Assembly: GCF_000701405.1 (NCBI RefSeq) | Contig: NZ_JNIV01000014.1 | Location: 1 to 59,099 of the forward strand | DNA length: 59,099 nucleotides | DNA from: Deinococcus marmoris DSM 12784 | GTDB lineage: Bacteria; Deinococcota; Deinococci; Deinococcales; Deinococcaceae | Reading direction: 5' to 3' | Shown here: in pieces, positions 26,122-34,471 of the stretch | Numbering within the stretch: position 1 is the first letter of the stretch | How the letters are laid out: the number at the start of each line of letters is the position of its first letter | Made by a program: the position numbers and the translations under genes | The notes under the pieces: model-generated | What the model saw: only the letters and a program-made list of their open reading frames with translations | Told to the model about the DNA's origin: nothing | Database searches by the model: none

Positions 26122-27756
26122 ATGTCTAAGGCCCTCCCCTCTCCCTCGCCTGCCCGTGAACTTTTGCTGCGGGTGGTGGCACTGTCTGGCTGTCTGGGCG
26201 CGGGTGAACAGGCCGTGGCACAGACCTCGCCCCTGTCTCCTGCGCCTGCCAAGGCTGCCCCCGGTCAGGCCGTTTCCGCCTTGCCGCCCGCCTTGCAGTC
26301 CGCGCAGGGGCGCGTGGAGATTCAGGGACCGGACGGCACCTGGCGTGCCCAGACCGTGCCCACCGAGGTCACCACCCGCCTGCGCGTCGAGACGGGACGG
26401 GCCATGCTTCAGGCGGGGCGGCTGGGTCAGGTGGTCGCAGGCAGCGCTTCCGAGTTGCGGCGTTATCTGGGCGAGGCCGATCTGCTGTCCGGGCGGTTTT
26501 TCCTGCGGGGACCGGTGGCCGTGCATGTGGCGGGCCACCATGTGGTGATGGACGGCGCGGGGCAACTGCGCGTCGATCTGAGCGCCAACGAAAAGCGGGT
26601 GGCGGTGATCGCCGGGCGGCTGCGGATCGCGCTGAAGGGACGCAGCATCGAGCTGCGCGCGGGCCAGCAGATCGCGCTGGACAGTGGCAGGGTCAGCGCC
26701 TTCCGGGAGGCCGATCCGTGGTACGACGCGCAGTTCAGCGGGCTGGGCGTGGCAGCCGTGGAGGCCACGCGCGGCGCGGTCACGTTGCTGGCACGCGGCA
26801 CGTCACGGGTGGCGCTGATCGGGGATGACCTGCAACCCGGCGCGGCGCTGAACACTGGGCCTGCCGCCTGGGCCGAAATCGGTTTCACGGGCGGCGGCTA
26901 CCTGCGCCTGAACGAGCAGAGTGCCCTGAGTGTCATCAGCATCGAGCGCACCAGTGCGGGCCGCGAGGTGTTGCTGAAACTGGAGAAGGGCACCGCCTGG
27001 AACGTGGTGGAAAAGGGCCAGGGCGGCTACCGCATCGATACGCCGGTGGTCAGCACGGCGGTGCGCGGGACCGTGTTTCGGGTGGATGCGGGCGGGCTGG
27101 TCAAGGTCTTCGATGGTCAGGTGGCGCTGCCTGGGCAGCCGGACGCGGCAGTCTCGCCGGGCCAGCAGCGCAGTCCCGGCGGCCCGCTCGTTCCGCTGCA
27201 ACTCGACGCCGTGGACCGCTTCAACATCGCGCAGGACGCGGCGCGGGCGCAGGCGCTGACGCTCAGCCTGGACCTGCCGGGCCGCAGTTTGCAGGAGCTG
27301 GCCCTCTCGGCCCGCAGCCTGCCCGACGCGCGGGTCACGCTGACGGTGGCCGGACAGACTGTTCCCCTGAACGGCGAGAACGGACTGTTCCGGCTGGAGC
27401 GCCTCAAAGACTCGCTGCCGGAAGGCCAGTACAGCGTGAGGGTGCGCGCCCAGCGCTATGGCCAGACCCTGACGCGCACGCAGACCATCACGGTGGACCG
27501 CACGCCGCCGCGCCTGAGCGAACTGTCTGTGGAGCGCGTGGGCCGTGTCCTGACCCTGGGCGGTGTGGTCAGTGACGCCGGAGATTCCCGCATAGACCTG
27601 AGCGTCACGGTGGGCGGCCAGACCTACACCCGAACGGTGGAGACCCAGGGCGGCGGGTCTTTCGTGTGGTCTTTACCGCTGCCCTCGCCCGATGCACCCG
27701 TCTCGCTGACCCTGCGGGACGGGGCAGGAAACCAGAGCTATGCTCGGCTTCCCTGA
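26122..27756 (+). CDS. Exported FecR-domain protein
   Basis: The 544-residue product has an N-terminal hydrophobic segment ending near AVAQ, so it is probably periplasmic. Two FecR-like units follow. The second is clear: GDDLQPGAALNTG, AEIGFTGGGYLRLNEQSAL and the hallmark YRIDTPVVSTAVRGTVFRV. A C-terminal part contains two Ig-like stretches (TVDRTPPRLSELSVERVG). In FecR proteins this fold relays periplasmic signals to membrane partners. The stop overlaps the next gene, a CHASE2-GGDEF protein, by 17 bp, so the two are likely partners. I chose the ATG at 26122. Confidence 0.82.
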   Translation: MSKALPSPSPARELLLRVVALSGCLGAGEQAVAQTSPLSPAPAKAAPGQAVSALPPALQSAQGRVEIQGPDGTWRAQTVPTEVTTRLRVETGRAMLQAGRLGQVVAGSASELRRYLGEADLLSGRFFLRGPVAVHVAGHHVVMDGAGQLRVDLSANEKRVAVIAGRLRIALKGRSIELRAGQQIALDSGRVSAFREADPWYDAQFSGLGVAAVEATRGAVTLLARGTSRVALIGDDLQPGAALNTGPAAWAEIGFTGGGYLRLNEQSALSVISIERTSAGREVLLKLEKGTAWNVVEKGQGGYRIDTPVVSTAVRGTVFRVDAGGLVKVFDGQVALPGQPDAAVSPGQQRSPGGPLVPLQLDAVDRFNIAQDAARAQALTLSLDLPGRSLQELALSARSLPDARVTLTVAGQTVPLNGENGLFRLERLKDSLPEGQYSVRVRAQRYGQTLTRTQTITVDRTPPRLSELSVERVGRVLTLGGVVSDAGDSRIDLSVTVGGQTYTRTVETQGGGSFVWSLPLPSPDAPVSLTLRDGAGNQSYARLP

Positions 27757-29233
27757 TTCCCTGGCGTTACGGCCCGGCGCGGCACGTCCGGTCCGGCGGC
27801 TGACCCTGCCGCTGGCCGCGCTGCTGGCGGCGGCGCTGGCCTGGTCGATGCCCGAGAACAGCCTGCTGTGGGACGCCCTGAACCGCGCCCTGCCCAGTCC
27901 TCCCGATGGGCGCGTGCTGGTGGTAGGCATCGACGACGCCACGCTGCGGGATTACGGGCGCATCGGAAGCTGGCCACGCGAACTGTACGCTCAGGCCCTG
28001 AATACGCTGGATCAGGCGGGAGTCGCGGCCATCGGCGTGGACGTGCTGCTGGCCGATCCGGCGCGCAACGACGCCGCGCTGGCCGCCGTGTTCAGCCGTC
28101 CCAACGTGGTACTGGCCACTGCCCCCGGCGAACCCACCGCGCTGCGCCCCGACTGGCGCTCGCCCACCGGCATCAGCGCCCTGAACCTGAGTGAGGACGG
28201 TATCGTGCGCTCCTTTCAGGCGGCCTACCCGGACGCTGGTTCAGCTCTGGCCCCCAGCTTCGCGCGCCAACTGGCGGTGGCGGCGGGGCGCACTGTGCCG
28301 CTGGATGCACAGCCGCGCATTTTGCGCTACAGCGCCCCTGACCCACAGCGCCTGCCCGTGATTCCCTTCCGCGACGTGGTGAACGGTTCCATTCGTTACG
28401 GCGATTTTCAGAACCGGGTGGTGCTGGTGGGTCTGACCGCCAGCGGCGTGGGTGCCCCGGCAGTGCGGGACGTGAGCGGTCAGGTCGTTGCCGGTGTGGA
28501 ATTGCAGGCGCGGGCGGTCTCCAGCCTGCTCAGCGCGCCGTTTGCGTCTCTGCCGCTGTGGACGGTCATGCTGGCCGGTGTCTTGGCCGCCGTCGCTGCC
28601 GTGCTGGCGGGCGGTCTGTGGGGCTTTGCCATTGCTCTACTGGCACTGGCGCTGTCCGTGCCGTACTGGCTGCTCAATTCGCTGCTGCCGGGGGTCACGC
28701 TGTCGCTGTGCGCGGTGCTGGGCACTGGACTGGTCATGCTGGAACGCTGGTGGACCCTGCGCCATTCCGGCGTGCGCGATCCCCTGACCGGTTTCGGCAA
28801 CCGCCTAGCCTTTACCCGCGCGGTGGAAAGCCGCTGGCAGGGCCGCCAGAGCCGCCCGCTGGGCCTGCTGCTGGTGGACCTCAGCGGCTTTCGCAAGGTC
28901 AACTCGGTGTACGGCTACGCTGCCGGGGATGAACTGCTGCGCGAACTGGCGGGCCGCATCATGCAGCACAAGCGCCGGGGCGACCTGATCTTCCGCTGGG
29001 GACCCGACGAGTTCGCCGTCCTGCTGGACAACACCCCCGCCGCCGAACTGGCCGACCTGACCCGCCGGGTGCAACTGTCGCTGGACAACGTGGCTTACCG
29101 TGATCTGTCCCTTCAGGCCAGCGTCGGTGGGGCCAGCACCGGCCCGGACATCCGTACCCCCAGCGATCTGATCGAGGCCGCCAGCCGCAGCCGCTACCGC
29201 ATCAAGTACCAGCGCGAGCAGTGGCGGGTCTAG
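27740..29233 (+). CDS. CHASE2-domain membrane protein with a degenerate GGDEF domain
   Basis: The 497-residue protein has an N-terminal helix, then a CHASE2 extracytoplasmic sensor (about 45-265; LVVGIDDATLRDYGRIGSWP, AAIGVDVLLAD). Three membrane helices follow (about 273-330), then a GGDEF-family domain starting DPLTGFGNRLAF. The signature is GPDEF (421-425) instead of GGDEF, so the second Gly is Pro. The metal loop reads DLSGFRKVNS, and the RRGD I-site is kept. Loss of catalysis with retained c-di-GMP binding is inferred. It overlaps the FecR gene and should receive its signal. Confidence 0.87.
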   Translation: MLGFPDSLALRPGAARPVRRLTLPLAALLAAALAWSMPENSLLWDALNRALPSPPDGRVLVVGIDDATLRDYGRIGSWPRELYAQALNTLDQAGVAAIGVDVLLADPARNDAALAAVFSRPNVVLATAPGEPTALRPDWRSPTGISALNLSEDGIVRSFQAAYPDAGSALAPSFARQLAVAAGRTVPLDAQPRILRYSAPDPQRLPVIPFRDVVNGSIRYGDFQNRVVLVGLTASGVGAPAVRDVSGQVVAGVELQARAVSSLLSAPFASLPLWTVMLAGVLAAVAAVLAGGLWGFAIALLALALSVPYWLLNSLLPGVTLSLCAVLGTGLVMLERWWTLRHSGVRDPLTGFGNRLAFTRAVESRWQGRQSRPLGLLLVDLSGFRKVNSVYGYAAGDELLRELAGRIMQHKRRGDLIFRWGPDEFAVLLDNTPAAELADLTRRVQLSLDNVAYRDLSLQASVGGASTGPDIRTPSDLIEAASRSRYRIKYQREQWRV

Positions 29234-29239
29234 ACGCAA

Positions 29240-30232
29240 TCACGCCCCTACCTCCCGCCTGAGCGTCACCCGCGCACCTTCCCGCACGAACCCCAGTCGC
29301 TCGTTCACTGCAAGCATGGGTGTATTGATGCTGTGGTTGCCCGTGCGCGCGTGCGTAAATCCCCGTGCCAGCGCGGCGCGGGCGGCGGCCAGTTTGAGGG
29401 CCAGCGCGACGCCGTGACCGCGCCACCCCGGCAGAACTCCGGTCAGGCCGTTGTGCAGCGTGCCAGGGCGCGTGGCGATGGGCAGGTAGAGTTCGCTCAG
29501 GCCCACCCATTCGCCGTTCTGGGCCAGCGCGATAAACATGCCCTCTGGCAGCATCCTCGCACCCGCGCGGCGCTGCCAGACCTCAAAGGGCCACACGCTG
29601 ACCGGGGTGGTACTGGGGACATCACGCAGCAGGGCGGCCACCAGCGCATAAAAACATCGCTGCTGCACTTCATCAAATTCTCCCAGCTCCGAGAGAGGCT
29701 GGATAGTTACGCCCGCCGCCGCCACCCGCGCCTGAGTCCCGGCAAAGCGAGTGAAGTCCAGCGCCTGCAAATTCAGGGTGCTGTTCCACATGCGGTCATG
29801 CTCCGCGTAACCGCGCGCAAGCAGAAAGTCGTGTTCCCACCAGTTCTCTTGGACCTGAGAAATCAAGGTCAGCGCGCCCAGTTCGGCGGCGCTGTTCTCA
29901 GCCAGTGTCAACAATTCTTCCGCCAGTTTGCCACCCGCCTCATCCTGCCCGGTGCGAATCCTGACTTCCAGCCAGCCGGGATGCCCGTCCATACGTGGCA
30001 CGCCCATTTCGACCAGCCCCACGATTTCCCCGCCGCGCAGCGCTAGAAGCTGACGGTGGGTTTCGCCCGGCATCCGCCCCGCCACCAGCCGCTCCAGATC
30101 CTCTGCCGAGGTGGGTGCATCTGGGTGGGCAGCGCTCAGAAACGCGGCCAGACGGGGAAAGTCAGCGGCGCTGCACTCAAGAAGCTGGAGGTCTGGGAAA
30201 CCGGGCAGTGGGGGAGGGGCGGTGGGTTCCAT
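29240..30232 (-). CDS. GNAT N-acetyltransferase, two-domain
   Basis: The 330-residue product looks like two GNAT folds in tandem. The second is better preserved, with LTGVLPGWRGHGVALALKLAA (acetyl-CoA loop, R/QxxGxG/A-like) and NHSINTPMLAVNERLGFV. The first contains IVGLVEMGVPRMDG. Such proteins transfer acetyl groups from acetyl-CoA to amines; two-domain forms include mycothiol-synthase-like and antibiotic-modifying enzymes. I chose the ATG at 30232 (MEPTAPP). It converges with the CHASE2 gene, 6 bp apart. The substrate is unknown. Confidence 0.8.
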   Translation of the reverse strand: MEPTAPPPLPGFPDLQLLECSAADFPRLAAFLSAAHPDAPTSAEDLERLVAGRMPGETHRQLLALRGGEIVGLVEMGVPRMDGHPGWLEVRIRTGQDEAGGKLAEELLTLAENSAAELGALTLISQVQENWWEHDFLLARGYAEHDRMWNSTLNLQALDFTRFAGTQARVAAAGVTIQPLSELGEFDEVQQRCFYALVAALLRDVPSTTPVSVWPFEVWQRRAGARMLPEGMFIALAQNGEWVGLSELYLPIATRPGTLHNGLTGVLPGWRGHGVALALKLAAARAALARGFTHARTGNHSINTPMLAVNERLGFVREGARVTLRREVGA

Positions 30233-30288
30233 GCGTGAATAGAACACAGGCGGGCGGCGTGTGCATCGGCCAAGTGGCGGAGTGGAGA

Positions 30289-30319
30289 GCAAAAAAAGCC
30301 CCCTCCGTGGTGGAGAGGG
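30289..30319 (-). terminator. Rho-independent terminator of the radical SAM gene
   Basis: On the reverse strand CCCTCTCC and GGAGGGGG form a stem with one mismatch and a 5-base loop, followed by CTTTTTTT. It lies 17 bp beyond the stop codon at 30336. Confidence 0.7.
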
Positions 30320-30335
30320 TCAGGTAAGAACTACT

Positions 30336-31871
30336 TTAGACCGCCAGCCCATCCGCGTGGGCATTGACTCCTCGTGGCACGTACTGGCCCGGCGGCAGCG
30401 AGATGGACGAGGCGTCGTTGTCGCCGTACTCGTCCACCCAGCCGATCTCGTCCAGCGCCTTCTTCCATGCGCCGATGCTCTCGTTGCGGTAAAGGGTGTA
30501 GGCGGCCATGCCGATTTCCGGGCCACCCCGCGCAATCACGCTTTCCACCCAGGCCCACTTGGCGGACACGTTGCGAAGCTCGGCGGTGCGGCGCAGTTCC
30601 TTCTGGATACGCTTGAGCCGCGCCTCAATGATCTGCACGCCCCCGAAGGGATCGGCAAAGTGCGGCGTGTGGCGCTTGGGCACAAACGGCGAGATGCCCA
30701 GTGCGATCCGGTTGATGCCCGCCAGTTCCTTGGTGAACGAGATCAATTCGGTGATGTCGTCGTCGTTCTCCGGCCCCAGGCCGATCATCATGTAGACCTT
30801 GAGGCCGGAAAAGCCCAGGTCACGGCTGATCTGCGCGGTCTTCAGTAAATCCTCGGTGGTAATGCCCTTCTTGAGCCAGCGGCGCAGGCGTTCGCTGGGT
30901 GCATCACTTGCCACCGTGAACGTCCGCAGGCCGCCCGCCTTCAGAATCTCGGCGAGCTCAGTGTCCACCGTGTCGGCGCGGATGGAGGACACGCCCAGCT
31001 TCACGCCGCGCTCGGTGAGGGTGCGGCCCACGAACTTGGTGTGCGGAAAGTCGGACAGCGCCGCGCCCACCAGCCCCACCTTCTGCGCCCAGTCGGGAAT
31101 CACGTCCAGCAGTTCCTGGCCGCCGTTGTTGCGATTGGGGCCGTACATGGTCCGCGCCAGACAGAAGGTGCAGGGACGGGGGCAGCCGCGCTGGGCCTCC
31201 ACCAGAAACATGTTGCTCAGTTCGCTGTGCGGCGTCACGATCTGGCTGTAAGCGGGCAACAGTTCCTTGGGCGCGGTGGCCCAGGTGGGTTCATGCGTGT
31301 GACGCGCCGGAAGGAAGATCCCCGGCATTCCGTCAATCAAGTCGTAGAAATCCTCGCGTGACGTGGATTCGCGCAACGCATCCGACACCACGGGAATGAT
31401 CTGCTCGCCGTCACCGATCACGATCACGTCGGCAAAGGGAACCAGCGGGTACGGGTTGGAGGAAGTCAGCGGCCCGCCGATCATCACGATGGCGTCGCTG
31501 TCGTCGCGCCGTTCGCGCAATGGGTGCAGCCCCACCACGTCCAGCATGCGGATGATGTTGGTCAGGTCCAGCTCAAAGGACACGCTCATGGCGAACAGTT
31601 CGCAGTCCCCGGCCTCGCGCCCGGTTTCTACCGTGGGCAGCGGCTGGCCCAGCTTTTCAAAGGCGTCCACATCGTCGGGCAGGAAGGCCCGTTCGCAGGC
31701 GACGCCTTCCTCGTTGTTGAACATGCGGTAGATGACCTGAAAGCCCAGGGAGGCCATGCCCACGCTGTAGCGGTTGGGAAAGGCCAGCGTCACGCGCACC
31801 GGGGCGTGCTTGAACATCGTGCCTGTTTCGTCGTCCAGCAAAGGTTTCATGGTATTGCGCCAGTAACTCAA
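30336..31871 (-). CDS. B12-binding-like radical SAM protein
   Basis: The 511-residue protein has an N-terminal cobalamin-binding-like region (VRVTLAFPNRYSVGMASLGF; GGPLTSSNPYPL; DVIVIGDGE) followed by a radical SAM core. Its [4Fe-4S] cysteines are C230, C234 and C237 in RGCPRPCTFC. It resembles uncharacterised radical SAM proteins that often sit near tRNA or ribosome-modifying genes; the substrate is unknown. The start is a TTG at 31871 chosen because CGGAGG lies 4 nt upstream; an ATG at 31850 is an alternative but has no ribosome site. Confidence 0.87.
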   Translation of the reverse strand: MSYWRNTMKPLLDDETGTMFKHAPVRVTLAFPNRYSVGMASLGFQVIYRMFNNEEGVACERAFLPDDVDAFEKLGQPLPTVETGREAGDCELFAMSVSFELDLTNIIRMLDVVGLHPLRERRDDSDAIVMIGGPLTSSNPYPLVPFADVIVIGDGEQIIPVVSDALRESTSREDFYDLIDGMPGIFLPARHTHEPTWATAPKELLPAYSQIVTPHSELSNMFLVEAQRGCPRPCTFCLARTMYGPNRNNGGQELLDVIPDWAQKVGLVGAALSDFPHTKFVGRTLTERGVKLGVSSIRADTVDTELAEILKAGGLRTFTVASDAPSERLRRWLKKGITTEDLLKTAQISRDLGFSGLKVYMMIGLGPENDDDITELISFTKELAGINRIALGISPFVPKRHTPHFADPFGGVQIIEARLKRIQKELRRTAELRNVSAKWAWVESVIARGGPEIGMAAYTLYRNESIGAWKKALDEIGWVDEYGDNDASSISLPPGQYVPRGVNAHADGLAV

Positions 31872-32021
31872 AAGTCCTCCGGGGTGTGCGCGCGGCGGCC
31901 CCGGAAATTGCTTGAGGTTAGCAGGGAGGCGGGCGCGTCACAGCCGCACAGTGTATCGCGTCTGCTGGCGGGAAATGGGTGATGGGATGTCAATGGAACG
32001 CCGCCAACGCCCCTTGACCGC

Positions 32022-32789
32022 TCACGTCCGATTCTTCGTCGCCGTTCCCTTTCCACTCGCCTTCGTCTCGGTGAAACTCGGCACCCTGTCACCGAAAACC
32101 GCGAAGGCGTCGCATCTTTCGCGCAGGATGCACACGCCGCATTTTGGGCGGCTCCAGTGGCAGACCTGCTGGCCGTGCTTGAGCAGGTTCAGATGCAGTT
32201 CGTACAGGAACTGCGGATCTTCGGGCAACACCTTGAGCAACGCCCGGTGCGCCGCCTGTTCGCCCATCAGCGCGATTGCGCCGACGCGGGTGGTGATGCG
32301 GTGAACGTGGGTATCCACGGGGAAAACGGGGTGGGCGTAGTTGAACAGCAGAACGAGACTGGCCGTTTTTACGCCTACTCCGGGCAAGTCCGTCAACCAC
32401 TTCAGCGCGTCCTTGCTGGACATGTCGCGCAGGAATTCCAGATTGTAGCCACCCGGCGAATCCCTGATCTGGCGCAGCGTTTCCTGAATGCGCGGGGCCT
32501 TGGCCTCCGGGTAATTGCTGCGGCGGATGGCGTGGGCCACGGCCTCGGTGGGCGCGGCGATAATCGCGTCCCAGTCACCAATCTCGCACAACTCGTCGTA
32601 TGCGGCAGCCTCGTCCTGCCAGGTGGTGCGCTGCGACAGGATGGTGCTGATCAGCTCGTGCATCGGCTCGCGGCGGGGGTCTAGATGGCGGTCCCCGTAC
32701 TCGGCGTGCAACACGTCCTTGATCCACACCAGCAAGTCAGCCCGTTCCTTTTCAGGCCGGGCTGCGTTCAGGACAGGTTCAGCGGTCAT
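32022..32789 (-). CDS. Endonuclease III-like DNA glycosylase/AP lyase
   Basis: The 255-residue protein belongs to the helix-hairpin-helix DNA repair family that excises oxidised pyrimidines and nicks abasic sites. Key features are all present: the HhH motif LPGVGVKTA with the catalytic lysine K141, the catalytic aspartate D159 in VDTHVHR, and the [4Fe-4S] cysteines C210, C217, C220 and C226 (spacing 6-2-5). D. radiodurans is known to have three Nth homologues; which one this matches cannot be told here. A small acidic gene lies 6 bp upstream. Confidence 0.92.
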   Translation of the reverse strand: MTAEPVLNAARPEKERADLLVWIKDVLHAEYGDRHLDPRREPMHELISTILSQRTTWQDEAAAYDELCEIGDWDAIIAAPTEAVAHAIRRSNYPEAKAPRIQETLRQIRDSPGGYNLEFLRDMSSKDALKWLTDLPGVGVKTASLVLLFNYAHPVFPVDTHVHRITTRVGAIALMGEQAAHRALLKVLPEDPQFLYELHLNLLKHGQQVCHWSRPKCGVCILRERCDAFAVFGDRVPSFTETKASGKGTATKNRT

Positions 32790-32795
32790 CGCGCG

Positions 32796-32975
32796 TTAGC
32801 TGCTGGGCGTGCTGTCGTCTTCCACGGCGTCCCGGCCACCCTCAGCGGGGCCGTCCTTATCGGCGGGATCAAAGTTGGGAGCCTTGCCCCGGTCCGCTTC
32901 GGGAATCGGGTGGCTCTGGCCCTCTGCGGGAGACTGGTTGGCGGGATCATAGCTGGGCTTGGTGTCATCGCTCAT
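32796..32975 (-). CDS. Small acidic disordered protein, 59 residues, upstream of the endonuclease III-like gene
   Basis: Reverse-strand translation from the ATG at 32975 gives 59 residues beginning MSDDTKPSYDPANQSP and ending DDSTPSS. It is rich in Asp, Glu, Pro, Gly and Ser, with repeated PA-linked segments YDPANQSPAEG and FDPADKDGPAEG, and it has almost no hydrophobic core. The frame closes 6 bp before the glycosylase start, so the genes probably form an operon. It looks intrinsically disordered. I know no function; a link to the DNA repair enzyme is inference from position. Confidence 0.65.
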   Translation of the reverse strand: MSDDTKPSYDPANQSPAEGQSHPIPEADRGKAPNFDPADKDGPAEGGRDAVEDDSTPSS

Positions 32976-33059
32976 GCGCTTTAGCGTGCGCGTCCGCCTC
33001 AGTCCCTGAGCGCGAAAGGATTAAAGAGGACTTTAGGCAGATGCTGTGGTGACGCAACG

Positions 33060-33091
33060 AAAAAACCGGACCTCTCAATCAAGAGAAGTCC
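33060..33091 (-). terminator. Terminator of the winged-helix gene
   Basis: On the reverse strand GGACTTCTCT and AGAGGTCC pair with a small bulge, followed by GGTTTTTT. It lies 28 bp past the stop at 33119. Confidence 0.7.
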
Positions 33092-33118
33092 AGCTTTCTG
33101 CGTTGTCAACTCAGAGAT

Positions 33119-33625
33119 TCAGGCGACTTGCTTTTTCTTGCCCGTCGCGGCGGGGGCGGCCTGCTCGGTGCCCAGCGCCTGCACTTCCTTCATGCGGAAG
33201 ATGACCAGACTGCCCACGAAGGTGCAGGTGACCATGCCGTGCGCGTTCAGCAGGCTCAGGGCGGTCATGACGTCTTCGCGGGTCATGCGGAGCTGCTCGC
33301 TCATGTACAGGGCGCTATCGGCGCGGCCTTCCAGGTAATCGCGGACTTTCTTGGCGTCCACCGTCAGCGGGGTGGCGGGAACGTCGGCCAGACCGGGATC
33401 GGCCAGACCGTACACCGCGCGGGTGCCGGTGCCGGGCAGACGGCGCACGCGGCCCTGATCCAGCAGGCTGGCGAGGGCGGCTCGCAGGTGCGACAGCGCC
33501 AGACCAGTGGTCTTGGCCAGTTCGGTTTCAACCCATTCAGGCTTGCTGTCCAGGGCACTCAGGACAAGCTTTTCGTTGGCGCGGCGGGTTTCTTGCAGGT
33601 CTTCCAGGGTGGGGGGATTAAACAT
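33119..33625 (-). CDS. Winged-helix DNA-binding protein, unknown role
   Basis: The 168-residue product contains two segments with helix-turn-helix character. The first is ELAKTTGLALSHLRAALASLLDQGRVRRL and the second is SEQLRMTREDVMTALSLLNAHGMVTC, suggesting two winged-helix domains in tandem. A Lys-rich tail ends the protein. The ATG is preceded by GGAGG at the right distance. No ligand-binding part is visible, so it may be a small architectural or regulatory protein. I cannot name targets. It has its own terminator. Confidence 0.7.
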   Translation of the reverse strand: MFNPPTLEDLQETRRANEKLVLSALDSKPEWVETELAKTTGLALSHLRAALASLLDQGRVRRLPGTGTRAVYGLADPGLADVPATPLTVDAKKVRDYLEGRADSALYMSEQLRMTREDVMTALSLLNAHGMVTCTFVGSLVIFRMKEVQALGTEQAAPAATGKKKQVA

Positions 33626-33852
33626 TCAGTGTCCTCCGAACGAGAATTTCGGGCGGCGCAGCCATGCATACCTTGAAGCACCGTCGCAAATTCTAAAGAA
33701 GCGATTTAACATGTTGATCGCCTTAAACGTGAGAAATCAGAAGCAAGTGCGCTTGTGGGCGCAACTTTCCTATTGTCACATATTTTCTCTCATTTTTGAT
33801 GAGGGTACAGAAAGTCGGTCTTGAGGAACTGGCCCAAGAGGTCATGCACCAG

Positions 33853-33868
33853 GTCAACTTAGCTTGAC
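33853..33868. promoter_or_regulatory. Inverted repeat at the promoter of the XRE module
   Basis: GTCAACTTAGCTTGAC has matching GTCAA and TTGAC arms and overlaps the -35 hexamer. A second pair, GTCAAGGAGGTTTGAC at 33897-33912, ends directly before the start of the 33913 ORF and covers its ribosome site. AGTCAAGG also occurs at 33875 and 33896. Confidence 0.55.
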
Positions 33869-33893
33869 ATCAGAGTCAAGGAAGCCGTACCCT
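33864..33893 (+). promoter_or_regulatory. Promoter of the 33913-34984 operon
   Basis: TTGACA at 33864-33869 and TACCCT at 33888-33893 are separated by 18 bp, a good vegetative promoter. It precedes the ATG at 33913 by 19 bp. Confidence 0.65.
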
Positions 33894-33912
33894 TAAGTCA
33901 AGGAGGTTTGAC

Positions 33913-34032
33913 ATGACCAGCACTCTCTCTCAGCCCTCGTCTTTAATAACACGTCATTCCCGCTCAGCATTCCTCGTAATCGGTGGACCTGGGCAGAACG
34001 CACCAGCCCCGCGTCGGGGAGACTCCATATGA
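33913..34032 (+). CDS. 39-codon small ORF coupled to the membrane protein gene
   Basis: The ORF has a textbook AAGGAGG ribosome site at 33899-33905 and starts MTSTLSQPSSLITRHS. Its stop codon overlaps the next start as ATGA (34029-34032). The peptide is basic and has no membrane helix or known motif. The strong ribosome site and overlap argue that it is translated, perhaps mainly to couple translation to the next gene. It might also be the remnant of a longer start. Nothing identifies a function. Confidence 0.5.
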   Translation: MTSTLSQPSSLITRHSRSAFLVIGGPGQNAPAPRRGDSI

Positions 34033-34466
34033 CGCCCACTTCAGGCCGCACCGCCCCCGCCGGGGGCAGCCGCACCCAGAAGGTGCAGCGTGTCGCGGGC
34101 ATCATGGGCCTGACCGGGGGCCTGCTGGCCGCGCTGGCCGCCGTGCTGGTTGCGGTGGGTGAGAGCGGAGACAGCACACTGTTCAGTCTCGTCAAAGGCA
34201 TGGGCTACGGCATTCTCTCGGTGCTGCCGCTGTTCTTCGCCGTGCTGACCCTGCGCGGCGTGATGCTGATGGACGAGTACATGCGCGCCTTGCAGATGCA
34301 GGCCACCAGCATCGCCTTCATGGTGACGATGGTGGTGGCCGGGGCGCTGATTGCTCTGGAATCCGCCTTCGACTTTCAGACGCCCACCTTCCTCTTTTAC
34401 GTCGTGGGCATGTTGAGCTGGGTGGGTGCGGCGGCCACGCTGAGCCTGCGAAACCGGCAGGTGTAG
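34029..34466 (+). CDS. Four-helix membrane protein paired with an XRE regulator
   Basis: The 145-residue product has four predicted helices, including MGLTGGLLAALAAVLVAVG, GILSVLPLFFAVLTLRGVML, MVTMVVAGALIALE and FLFYVVGMLSWVGAAATL. The loop MDEYMRALQMQA joins helices 2 and 3. I recall small membrane proteins of this kind beside HTH regulators (DUF2178-like), but that match is uncertain. It is read from the promoter at 33864 and ends 5 bp before the XRE gene, so it may be the sensor or membrane partner of that regulator. Confidence 0.7.
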   Translation: MTPTSGRTAPAGGSRTQKVQRVAGIMGLTGGLLAALAAVLVAVGESGDSTLFSLVKGMGYGILSVLPLFFAVLTLRGVMLMDEYMRALQMQATSIAFMVTMVVAGALIALESAFDFQTPTFLFYVVGMLSWVGAAATLSLRNRQV

Positions 34467-34471
34467 CGGCG

